This document shows, one piece after another, positions 36,098-47,230 of a DNA stretch of 64,000 nt (position 1 is its first letter; each line of letters starts with the position of its first letter). This DNA is from Symbiodinium natans (lineage: Eukaryota > Sar > Dinophyceae > Suessiales > Symbiodiniaceae): positions 92,916 to 156,915 of the forward strand of contig CAJNDS010000277.1 in the NCBI GenBank assembly GCA_905221605.1, given 5' to 3'. Under the pieces are notes generated by a model that saw only the letters and a program-made list of their open reading frames with translations, ran no database searches and was not told the DNA's origin. The position numbers and the translations under genes were made by a program.

Positions 36098-36181
<84 letters not shown>
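36098..36181 (+). repeat. Uninterrupted run of 84 G
   Basis: All 84 positions are G. Shorter G runs follow near 36260-36290. It may be real or an artefact: two-colour sequencing machines call missing signal as G, and assemblers may join such reads. Confidence 0.9.
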
Positions 36182-36183
<2 letters not shown>

Positions 36184-37318
36184 TTTGAGGCACTCCCCCT
36201 GTAGGAGCCACCGACAAGCGGGACCCTCCACGGCATCGGTTTGCAGCTCCTCCAAGGGATTGGGGGGGGTCCCACAGGGCGGGGGGGGGGGTTGCGTCAG
36301 AAAATTTGGCACGGGGGGAAGGGTTGGGTTAGGGGGAAGGAGGCCCGATCCGGGTCTGCTTGTTCCAGACGCTTCTCGGCAGGAAGCCGAGGCGAACTTT
36401 AGATCCTTAGCCTTTTGGGTTTATTGGGTTTCTGAATAAGGCAGCTAAAATTTTAATTTGTAGCTACCCTGCTAAGTGCGGCCAAGACATGAACAACCAA
36501 TACCGTACCCTGCAACTAGGTGCTGGAACTATAAATCCTAAGCCCTGGCCTGGAAGCCCTAACCCCTTGAGTCCCAGCCCTGAGTCCCAGACCTGGTTGT
36601 CTGAGGCAGTTTTCTCTTTGAGTATAGTGCAACAGTCCGAATATTGCGAGATCAGAAATTTTTGAAAGTTTCTGTCGCTCGGCAGGTCTTGGGCGATCCG
36701 CAGGCGCTTTTGGGCTGCCTAAATCAGGGCCATGGGCTACTGCAGAGGGGTTCTGGGGCTCCTAGTCCAAGAGTTTCGGGGGGCATAGTAGGCTTACAGG
36801 CTTACGGTAGTAGGCTTGAAGGTCCAAAACTCGAGCTGTAGTTTCTCTAAGCAATTCAGCAAGTAACTGAGTTTCGGGGGGCATTGGACTTCGTCTGTGA
36901 GAATGGCAGCGTCACGCTCGTTCATGGAACAGGAGTTATGAAATTGGAAAGCTGCCCGAAAACCATAGTCGCCCTAGTCGAAAGATTGTAGCCTCTACGA
37001 CGCTACGAAATGTCAGTAGCCAAAGGTGCAGGAGGCCAGCTGCGCCCTTTGCGACTTCCTCTACTGTCGCATCCACCTTGTTCCAGGCTTTCACTTCTAC
37101 AAGCCGGGGCTTTGAGAAACCCGAAGCCCTAAGCTGGGATGGTGGTGGGCAACTTAAAGTTCCGTTCATGGACATAGAAGCTCAGTATAACGGCAAGAGT
37201 AGTGTTTCAGCGCGGGTTTCAACATTCAGCCAGCGCAACTGACGTACCCAGCGGCGCTGTTTAGTTTAGGCTTGTGGAGGGTCCGGGCTCTCCAAAGTTC
37301 CACAGAGTGTGTGTGCAG

Positions 37319-37352
<34 letters not shown>

Positions 37353-40300
37353 GTTTGATTCTGGAGATGGGAGCTGAGTTTAGGGAGTGTCTGGCTTGGG
37401 GTGGATTTTCTGGGCTTCAGGAGGAAGTTTCGGCTTCTCGACATTGGCTCTTTAGGGTTGGGGTCAGCTGTGGTACGTCCTTGGAAAAGCCCAAACTGCT
37501 GAGACCGGCTCTTCGCTCTAACCACTGTTCACTTGACAGCTCAAGAAGATCCGCTCCTGCGTTGGGGTATCAGACTAAAGAGTTTTCTCAGGGCCCTTAA
37601 GGGACTATGATTCGCATGTTGGTTCAGGATTTGGACTCTTCCTTCCAAATCTCAAACACACCCCTCGTCCTGGCAGGCATCAAGGATCGGGACATGGTGC
37701 AGGCAGTGTGCGATCTTTCGGGCGTTTAGGATTCAAAGGGCTGCCATATCCTGACGCCGGCATTCCTGAACCAAAGGTCTCCTTGGCGTGTGCTCTTAAA
37801 AATTCTCGCTGGTTGTAAAGCACGTAGGAAGCAATCGATGTAATGTTTACAGATGTTTACAGGAGCATTGACCGGCACTAAAGGCTTATGGACACCAATG
37901 TGCTCGACGCCTGCTAGTTTACCCCATTGCGTTCACGAGCCTCGAATCCCTGCGGATCGGCAAGGAGCGCTTCTTGCTTCGCCTGGCTGACCGAGGCAAC
38001 TTAGGGCAATTTTGCAAGAAACAGCCTACAAGAAGGGCCCAGCACTGTGTCATTAACCACTAAGTAAATGTGTCTGAAGTCTCAGCCATATTGGCCAGGC
38101 TACGCCATCGCAATCCGAGCCTGCAGCGATGACCAATGCCGTGCTTTGGGGCACCTCATCCGGCAGCTTGCAGGGTGCAGAGAATGTTTCCTAAGCTTTA
38201 AACACCCGTCCTTGTGGGAATATGGGAGCACAGAAGGAACCCGACAGCCGCCTTACAACTCGCCTTAATTACAGCCTCCCCCAAGAAGCGCGAAACCCCT
38301 AAAAATCTGGGTCAAGCAAGCTGCCAAAACGCGAATCATTAGCCGAATCATTAGCCCCCCTAAACTTAAGGGGGTTCGTCGAGGCGCCCGCCCGTCCAGA
38401 ATGTGGTGCGCGCCCGCACCGTCATCTCCGGGTGCGCGACTTGTGGAGCTTTGTCGTTCGAAAGTTGGGGTTCAGTAGGTGCAGCGCTTGTCGTATAAAC
38501 CTGCTCACTGCCATTCCGCAGTGAATACTTGTACTCCCGTTGTACTCCCATCGTCTGGCACAGACTTGGCCAGGTACATCATCCAACCAAACCCGTCCGG
38601 GCCAGGCTGGGACAATCGTTGATTTGGACAGTGGCCGCCCATGGAATTGCAGGGCTCATGACTCGTAACTCATGATGGAGAACCCACTGAATCGGTTGCA
38701 TCTCTCTCTGTGCGCCGAGTGCTAAGTCCGACCCACGCAGCCCATGCACCTCCGTGGAAACCGGCGACGTCTGTCCTTTCTAGAGTATTGCACCCAGTCC
38801 TCCAGAAGGAGCTCATTGTCGAGACGCAGAATCCGAAGCAGAACTTGTCTCAGGGATCGCGGATAGCGCTCTCAAGCGCTTTGTTCTTGCACTTTTCTCG
38901 ACATCCATGTAACCAATACATGATCCTCCAGGGTCACAAAGTTGAGCGAAAGGGGCTTGACGGCCTGACTGAATACTGGTACCACAAGTACACCCTAAAG
39001 CAACCCCGGGTGGCAACAAAAAACAACCCCAAAAGCAACCCCTAGTGAAGCGCCAGGCGTCGTGGTGACCGGCATCTCCCAGACAGACCTCGGGGGAAAC
39101 GTGCCGCAGTGGGTTCAGGGCATGGTCAAGAAGGCGCCCATCTTATTCAGGGCTCGATCGGCACCCTTGTAAGAACCTCAAGGACGGACCTCATTCTTAG
39201 AGAGCTCATTTTCCCGAGCCACAGAATCCATAATACATGAAGGCTGGCAAGCGCAAGCCCGTGGAATGGGCCCAGCGGTTGGAGGACTTTGTGGGATGTG
39301 GAGTGGGGGTGGGGGTTCAGAAGGATTGCCGGCGTTAGGCATGAGGAGTGTGACCGGGCACCCATTCGGATAGATAGGCCCCGATCTTGCGAGTTCTTTA
39401 GGGGCACAAGGTCAGCCAGCCCGAAAGTCTGACTAATGTGGCTTGATTTGGGATTTAGGGTGTCGGGCCTAGGGGAGCGCGGCAATTGGGGATGTGCCAG
39501 TATCATTCTTGGCTTTTCTGAAATGGTTTTCAATTTGAAGAATCCCCCAACACCCAAGACCAAACGCCTCGAAGTCTTTTGGCTTGAGCCTTGAGCCTGA
39601 AAACGCAGGACCACTGCAACATGAGGGCAGGGCTGGACGTGGCAAGTCCGCGGCTCGGGACGATGGGGTCCTCATGAAAGGCTTTGCTTGAGGTTTGAAT
39701 TGGGCTTCATGTCAGAGCCTATTTTTAAATTTAGGATGCTAAGATAGAAACAGCTGAGAATCCCTCCGAGCTTCAGCTGCCCTGCTTGGAGATTCATGTG
39801 TTGTTAAGGGTGATAGGCGCCCCTAATGGAGTTATGACGATTGATACAGCTTTAACCGACTCTAGCCACGTGAAGATTCAAGAGAAAGGTGCCATTAGGG
39901 GTATAAGCACCCAGTCAGAGGGAGGCAAAACTATGGCTACCCTACCCATGAACCAACCTCCAAGCAGAAAGTTCTAGTCTTTTTGCACGCTCTGCTTCCT
40001 TTCTGCCGCCTTACTCAAGTGTTGCTGAGGTCGAAACAGGCTCACATTTTCCGCTTTGAGAAGCCGAGCACGAGGTGGCGTGTCCTGCTATGATCAGGGA
40101 GACGGGAGTGATGCCTGGGACGCACATCAACAAGGCGAAGAAGGCAATTCCTAGCTCCAAGACCAACTGTAGACAGCAATTCAAGGGACGAGGACGCGAG
40201 AGATCAGAAATCAGACATACTGTGGGCAATGGACGATGGACCCGAGGGAATAGCACAGTGCAGTGGCCCAAAATCCTCCAAATCCCTAAGAAGCCCGAAA

Positions 40301-42378
40301 CAGCTTTCCTGCGAACAGGCATGGGACAAGGGAGGTCGCACTGCCATCCCATGACGGCTAACTTAAGCGTGATTTTGCTTCATGCTACTCGTATGCCAAC
40401 CGGCTGCAGATTTCACCAGTGGGGTATGTGGCGCCTTGACAGGTTGGACGAAGGAGCTGGTGGCCCAGTCTATCGGGGTTTCATCGGTCCAGCCCCCTTC
40501 CTCTGAAGATTTTTTCCAAAGGAGCCGTGTGGGCTTTGTAGGGCTTCTGGAGGAGCATCGCAGTGGGCAGTCCCTCTTTCCGTCCACCGTGGAAGAATGC
40601 GGAAGACAAGCGAATTCATGCGAGAGTTGTCTCTTTGTTCAACGAGGCTGGCGCAGAACCCATGCTTTCCGCGCGACGGGGCCACCACAAGGCCGGAGCA
40701 GAGGTGAATCCACAGCGTAAAGGTTATGGTCTGCACCTGTAATTTTGTAATCTACGCGAATATGTCGCGATTTCACAAGCTTCGCTACACCGAGACTCAA
40801 GTTACCCAGTCCAGGAAGATCCATTGTTGTCAGGCGGTCAAGGGCTGCTTCGCCGGCACGTGATAGTTCGCAGGGCTCCCAAGAGAATTGATGCCTTTGT
40901 TTTTGTTGGCTATCAGGGCTCAGGGTTGAGCTACCAGGGTTGGGGTTCTCTATGCGCTTGTGTAGCTACATGGTCGATCCTCTCAGACTCAGGCCGCGTC
41001 GGCCACAGAACAGCAGCGTACAGGCAAGTTCGTCCTGAATGCGAATACTGTAGAGTGCGAATGGCTGCAAATAAAAATGAGAGCAACAACCCAATGTTCA
41101 TGGTCATGCCCGTGTCATGGTCCTCGAAATCCGTGAAGGACCCGGGAACGGGGACAGGGAAGCAGCTCTGAAGCCATGCGCTCAGCGCATGCCGTCCTCA
41201 AAGCTGCGATTTCGCTGGACTGGGGGGCTGGCATCCTAGGAACGGCACTATCAGTGGATCGGGTTTAGCATAGACTCGCGAATGAAGGTCACTGGCAATC
41301 GCACTCTGGTTGTTGGAGTTGCAATTGGTCGTCTTTGGCCTCGAGCCCCAGCGAGACCCCCCGAAACCCGGTCCTCGTGCGTTTCACCGCGCCTACGCTC
41401 GGGTGATTCAATCAGCCCGTGCCGGGCCGCATGGCCGCAGGCCTTGTGCCGTGCTTCTCAAGCGCCAGGGCCTGAAGCACCTTTGACATCCTCGAGCATT
41501 AGAAGCCCCACGTTGCTTCGAGTTGCTCCGGTACCCCTGAACTTCTCGCGCCCAACCTGGGGGCCTAGCCGACTTGCTTAGCTGTTAAAGGGTTAAAGGC
41601 CCACCTTCTTTTGCTGCTGAGAAGTACGACCCGAAAGCTGTGGCCAGCGGCCCCGGAGTCGCTTTTGAAGGCCTTGCCTGCAAGGATCAGCTGCAGACCT
41701 TTAGCACCGGCCGTAAGTGAACCATACTTACATGGGGCCATCTGATCTGCTTGTCTAAGCCGGGCATACCATGGCAACACAGGCTGTAGCGTGGGAGCCC
41801 TTGCGGATCAAGATCTGAAAGGCTGTTCCTCGCAGGCGCAGCGCAAAAGACCTCCTGCTAGCGAACAGAAATACACACGTGCCCCACAGCAACTGTGCAA
41901 AGCGAGCTTCGACGGTGTGCGCTTAGACTTGCCGGTGAGTGGATACCTGGACACCGCCATCAAGCGAACGAAGAGGGGTGTCAGCCGAAGTCCCCCCTGG
42001 GCCCAGGGTCCTCTGCCTGGCTGAAGACAGCCCACCTCAGGTTGCGGAGCTTTGGGTTAGCGCTATGTTTTGGGTTCAGGGTTTGGGGTTCACGGCTCAA
42101 CATTCACGGTTCAGGTCTTGTTTCACCTGAACCAGATGCTGGGGGTTCCACGGCCTGAAGACGTCATGGGGTCCCGTGGGGGATTAAGGTTCAGGGATTC
42201 AGGTGAGGTTGTCACGTGATCAAAGTTTGGGCTGGAGGCCAACCCCGGTCCGCAGCCGTTGCCAGCCTGAAGCATCCGCCTCGCCCTTTGCACATCCTTT
42301 CCGCCGTGGCGCCTAAGAAGGCAATCAAGGCACCGGTGCGATTGCGCTCTTGTTGCTAGAGCGGAGTGAGGGAAACAA
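36182..42378. other. Long stretch without a supported gene
   Basis: About 6.2 kb of unique, GC-rich DNA. It includes a TG microsatellite at about 37317-37347. I saw no exon with a family signature, no RNA gene and no long repeat. Confidence 0.35.
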
Positions 42379-42398
42379 AGAGAGAGAGAGAGAGAGAG
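42379..42398. repeat. Short GA tract
   Basis: Ten GA-type dinucleotides directly in front of the spliced-leader relic. Confidence 0.85.
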
Positions 42399-42416
42399 TA
42401 GCCATTTTGGCTCAAG
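42398..42416 (+). other. Dinoflagellate spliced-leader relic
   Basis: GTAGCCATTTTGGCTCAAG matches the last 19 of the roughly 21-22 nt dinoflagellate spliced leader (which begins CCGTAGCC). The next bases are TCGCCC, not the GT donor of an SL RNA gene, so this is a leader fixed in the genome by retroposition of a trans-spliced mRNA, not an SL RNA gene. The two leading C are absent. It marks the 5' end of a former transcript on the + strand. Confidence 0.75.
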
Positions 42417-42672
42417 TCGCCCTGGGGGAACCCGCCCCTCCCTCGGTGGCTTGAGCCACGCTGCGCCGCATCTGTCAAGCCACTCAGCTTCCGTCTCGAC
42501 CTTAACCCACTTCTTTGGGGGGTGTCGTTCAGGGACGCATGGACTGACGCTTGCAGGACTTCTAGGGGGTGCACCTTAAATCGGACGGAACCGAGGAGGC
42601 TCAGCACAGGTAGGGAGCAACAAAAAACTGTAACTGCTAGGCGCATGCCTTCATGCTTTCCAGGACCTTACG

Positions 42673-43211
42673 TTGCTCGCGTTACTTTCCAACAGTTCTA
42701 GCCAGCTCACTCGCAGCCATCCGGCGCGCCCGCGCCGGGGGGCATATCGCGACCACGACCGAGAGGACAGAGACTCATCGCCTACCCCATCCACAGACTC
42801 GTCGGAAAGCACGTCTTCCTCAACCACCAGCTCCGCCAGCGCCTCGAAGGACGAAGTGGGAGCAAGCCAAGGAAGCACCCCTGTGAAACACCATCGGGGA
42901 GGCAAATGGTTAACCAAGCAACATTGCCGTCGAGTACCCGCGTCACATCTACCACGATGCCGGCAACAAGTTCACCGGAAAGACCAGGCCCAGAGCAAAG
43001 GCCAGAATGCCATGTCAACGTCTACCGCAAACCAGCGAGACCAAGTCCAGAGTGGAAGCCACAATCCCCATGTGCAATACCATCGGGGAGAGCAAACACC
43101 CTAACCAGTACAAGCACGGGGAAAATCCGCTGGAGGAGAATCGCTCGCAGATCAGGTCCGTCGACTCGTGAGAGTGAAGCCGCGTTTCGTGCCACTGTAC
43201 AAACCCTATAA
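42673..43211 (+). CDS. Possible Ser/Thr-rich coding remnant downstream of the spliced-leader relic
   Basis: From 42673 a frame of 143 codons contains YRDHDREDRDSSPTPSTDSS followed by a Ser-rich stretch and KHHRGGK. From 42906 a second frame stays open to 43211, and a third frame (EYPRHIYHDAGNKFTGKTR) is open in the same stretch. It starts about 256 bp after the spliced leader relic, so it could be the body of the retroposed gene, now decayed. Function unknown; a retroelement Gag-like region is one possibility only. Confidence 0.25.
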
Positions 43212-45542
43212 CAATCCACATCGCTCCGGCCTGCCGACCTGCAGGGGGAACAACTTTTCATAGGTACCTGGCCGCCTTGCTGCGGCGGGGGAGCCAAGAA
43301 TCTTTAGCCCCAACCTGTAGCGGGCGCATTGGATAGACATCAAATCTCATGCCAGTTTGGGAAGGGGCCCAAATGAAGGGCGGACTCTGTCATCTCAGTC
43401 CTCACATGCACTGTGCATGTTTTTGCCCCACCCATGGCCCAAAAAAGGCCGCTTTTGAGAGACAGCCCAAGGTGGCGGCCCCCCCCCCCTTCTTGATCAC
43501 TTTCGATCACCTTCTTCCGTGATTGGACTAATCCTGTTGGCACTGGGGGGGACGTGTCTACAAATTTCACCAACAGACCGTGGACTCTGCGCGCCCCTTG
43601 GGGCGGCTCTCCTCTTGGGGGGGAGCCATGCGTGTGGGAGGGAGAGAGGGAGAGGGAGAGAGAGAGAGAGAGAGATAGAGATATCTCTCCGGAACGAGAG
43701 AGCTTGAAAGAACCAAAGACAGACAGCAGAAGCCGGGGGTTGGGGGAGATTAGTTGGGGGCACTTGCACAGGCTATAGACACATCACTGCTTTCAAGACA
43801 CCCGCAGAATATACGCAACACGAGGGAGCTCGCGGAGTGCGCGAAGGATCCTTGGTTTCTGATCTTGTATAAATGGCGTAACTATGAGACCCGCAGGTGA
43901 GCCAAAAGCCAATAGTCAGCCAAAGATCGCCGCAAGCGAGCTAAAGTGAGAGTCACAAGCGAGTGAGTGATGTGCCCTTCAGTCCAATCCACAAAATGAT
44001 GAAAGTTTCGAGTTTCGAGGATACGATACGCCGCGCGCGCGAGAGTGTTGCATGTCTTGCGTATGTTCGAGGACAAACATTCAAAAAACGTGCCGTGAGG
44101 GAAGCGGCAGGATCTCCTGACCGCCCCGCCTGCTTGAAAACGACAGTTCTAAAGTCGTTGCGACTGCGACCGCATGACGGGAGCGAGGCTTAATTGTCAC
44201 AAACGAGATCGCTCACAAGAAGTGGAAAAGCTTGAGGCTGTGAGCGCCGCGGGCTACCCCAGACTCCGGCTTGTCTAGTGAGTTTTAGTTGTAAGTCAGA
44301 TCCGTTCTCGGTTGTTGATGCAGTACCAGTGCCAGGCAAACAAACGACTACAGATGAGAGTGGAGTTTGCGTCGACGATTATTTGCACACATGTGTCATG
44401 TGCTAGCAGCATGAGAACAAATGTTAGCGTCTATGTTAACACGCTCGTGATGCTTTGGTACAGGCAGCCTGTTTACTTCTCGCTGTTGATCCCAAACTCT
44501 TGAGAGTTTCGGACAGTTGGAGCGCTTGTTTTGGCATTTGTTGGTTCTAATCTGTGGCACTGAAGGCTATGAAGGCAGCGAAGTGAGCCGCATTTTGTCC
44601 TGTTGGATTTCTTGTGCAGCGTCAGCTGAGTAGGACGTTTCGCCAGGTCCATAGGACCTGAGCCCGCACTGCTCCAAGGGACGGACGGCACTTGCACAGA
44701 GAAAAAATATGAAAAAAGCAGCTACTGCATTACTGAATCCTAAGTCAAGCACAGGCCCTTCACTGATGTATTAACAATCCTTTACGACTCTCAGGTTTCG
44801 GGCTTTGATGCAAGTAAGCCCCAAGTGCAGAATCTATTCTTTGGCTAGTAGTTATGCGGCCCTCATTACAGGGAGTCCCATTGCCAATGCATCAGAACAT
44901 GGGGTTGTGGGGTGTGGGAATGTCTCGAACCGACGCTTGTTTCGTTGCATGCAGCCTGTATTTTCCGATTTTCGCATCACAGCTTCATCCAGTACAGACC
45001 TTTGGAGCCTTGGCCTGCATTATGAAAGTCGTAAGGTTTGCTGCCAAACACCGATAGATCGCCACGACGGGTTCCAGCGGGGCCTAGGTGTTCGAGGCTT
45101 GAGCAGAATTGCCTGTCATTGTTGCGAAGGCCCGCAACAGCAAGTTCATTGCCTCTCATTGCCTTTCACTGCCTTTGACCCCAAAACCTTCGTGAGAACC
45201 TAGCCTTCAGGACCTTGACTTGGATCCCAAACCATCGCCCAGGATCAGCTGAACTTGCTCTCGGCATGCCGGCGCCCTACTTGGAAGAACCCCTATATGC
45301 CTTTTGGAAGAACGCCGGCGCTGGTGAGGAGCTTCACGGGTGGCGGGCGCGGGGTGACGTTTAGGGTGTTGAAATGGTCCAGGGCCTGGTCCATGGCATG
45401 CAAGGCATAGGGTTTCCTGAAGCCTGAACCTAAAACCAGCTGAAGGTTAAAGCAATCGGGCTAAAAGGTTGGATGTTCGGACCAACATTTATTGCAGGTA
45501 CTTCCACAAATCTCGGTCTGAAGAAAACATGCCTTCGACTGA
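43212..45542. other. No gene supported; C-run and GAGA tract
   Basis: Contains 11 C at 43479-43489 and a GAGAGG tract at about 43641-43680. No coding signal stands out. Confidence 0.35.
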
Positions 45543-47230
45543 ATGCTTTCAAATAGCCGTGACCCGCAAGCGTACATAGCTCCAGACAAAAAGCATCCTT
45601 ATGAACTTGTGCTTGTGATAAGTCATGCAGCAGATATGACGGAGTCAAGCTCACCGATGAGGACACTGCAGAGACTCCCGGTATGCGCGTGGATGTCGAG
45701 ACGCCGTGCGGCACTTTGGGTTTCAGAAAATATGGGGAGCGTGCAGCTTCGGAAGCACAACTTTTCTGCTTCAGCCGAACCCTCGATCAGGCAGCGAAAC
45801 GTTCCTGAAACTCATGGTCCCTGTCTTTGTATAAGGAAGTACCGCATGAAGTACCGCTCCTACCGGCTCGGCTATGCTCAAGCGATGAACGGGCTCGCGG
45901 ATGTCCTCAACGATGCAGCGGCCCGGCACAGTGTCCAGAGCACATCAAGCACATCACGTCAAGCGGACCACGCGCGCGCACGCTTAGCTTTCAGGCCTTC
46001 AGCTTCTCATGTCTATTTTCTACTGGGGAGGCCGGGCTTACCCCTGAGGAGAAGGACAGCACCCTCGAGTCCAAGCAGAAGATCATCAAAACCAGTCAAG
46101 CACCCGGCTCAGCCGAGAAGAGGTCCTGTCCAAAGTGTTGCTTCAGTCTTCGCTTCGGTTTTAAGACGGGCAGAAACGCTGCACCAGTGCATGTTGTGTG
46201 TCAAGGACAAGAAAGCCATCGACGCTCAGCCGAGACAGTATGAAAATGGTACTCCAAACAACTAAGAGTTCGCGATGTGCTCTGAGTTACGTTTTTGAGT
46301 TGGTCCCTGTTCACTGTGCTACTGCCCTGCTAGCTTGCAATGTTCTTTTCGTGAATGTTTTCCTTTCTCTCGGGCCCAGGAGGAGTGTGCAATAACGCGT
46401 GGCCTCTATGGGGAATGAGGTGAACGTTACTCGTGGCAGGTCCTCTTGACGTTTTGGCCAATGGCCCTCAGTCTCAGGACACTTCGCTGCCGATCGATGA
46501 GCCGCTCTTCCACCACCTCAGCGATGCTAAGCGTGCCGAGATCAACAAGTACCGCGAAGACTACCGCTACTCATCTGTGTTGAGTTGCCCTGTCCGGTCG
46601 TTGGCCTGAATCATGAATCCAGATCAAAAAACCACGCAATCCAGCGGTTTTTCTTTGAATCGGCCCATGCCTTCTGACTTCAACTCGACCCACGGGTTGA
46701 GATCTGAACCACAAAACGCCTTGAAGGCAAGTATCGCCTCGGCTATGCTTCTGGAGCCAGAGGCGAAGTTGCTGACCTCTTCAAGAGGCAGATTTCGGAG
46801 AAGGCAGGAAAGTGAAGGGGTTCAGAGGCAAAAGTGGAAGTGAACCCTGACAACATACAGCTCAAAGTAGCGAAAGTGGCATGCAGCTGCAGGGGACTCC
46901 TTGACAAGGACTCTCCAATGGAATGGACATCCCAGCATCCCGCTTTGACCACCCAGCAGCTCTCTTGGCGATGCTGATGCCCGTTAGCCCTCGATCCGCA
47001 AACACGCCAAAACCCAAAGGAGAATGTACTAAAAATCTGCAATCTGCCAAATCTCTGTAGGTTTTTTTTTTGCGTCAAAAAACGCGCCAAAACCCAAAGC
47101 AGAGCCTACTAAAAATCTGCCAAGTCTACAAAGTCGCATCTGAGCTTTCATTGGCAGGAGAGTGGTTACCAAGAGGTGCAGAAGATTTGCAAGGAGCATG
47201 TTGCAGTTTGCCGTGAGCCTACCTGAGGTG
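45543..47230 (+). CDS. Possible intron-rich gene with a recurring YRLGYA-type motif, unassigned
   Basis: Three separate stretches on one strand share a Lys-Tyr-Arg motif: RKYRMKYRSYRLGYAQAMNG (about 45830-45890), EINKYREDYRYSSVL (about 46530-46580) and GKYRLGYASGARGEVADLF (about 46710-46775). Between them lie coding-like pieces such as PLDVLANGPQSQDTSLPIDE (46442-46500). The pieces are in different frames, so introns are required. The recurring motif suggests a repeat protein or tandem exon duplication. I do not recognise the family, and boundaries are only approximate. Confidence 0.3.

Noticed and set aside
35818-36312. Poly-proline or poly-glycine protein
   Set aside because: Caused by the run of 84 G, probably not coding and possibly an artefact.
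42398-42416. An SL RNA gene
   Set aside because: The leader is not followed by a GT donor, nor did I see an Sm-like site after it; a relic in a retrocopy fits better.
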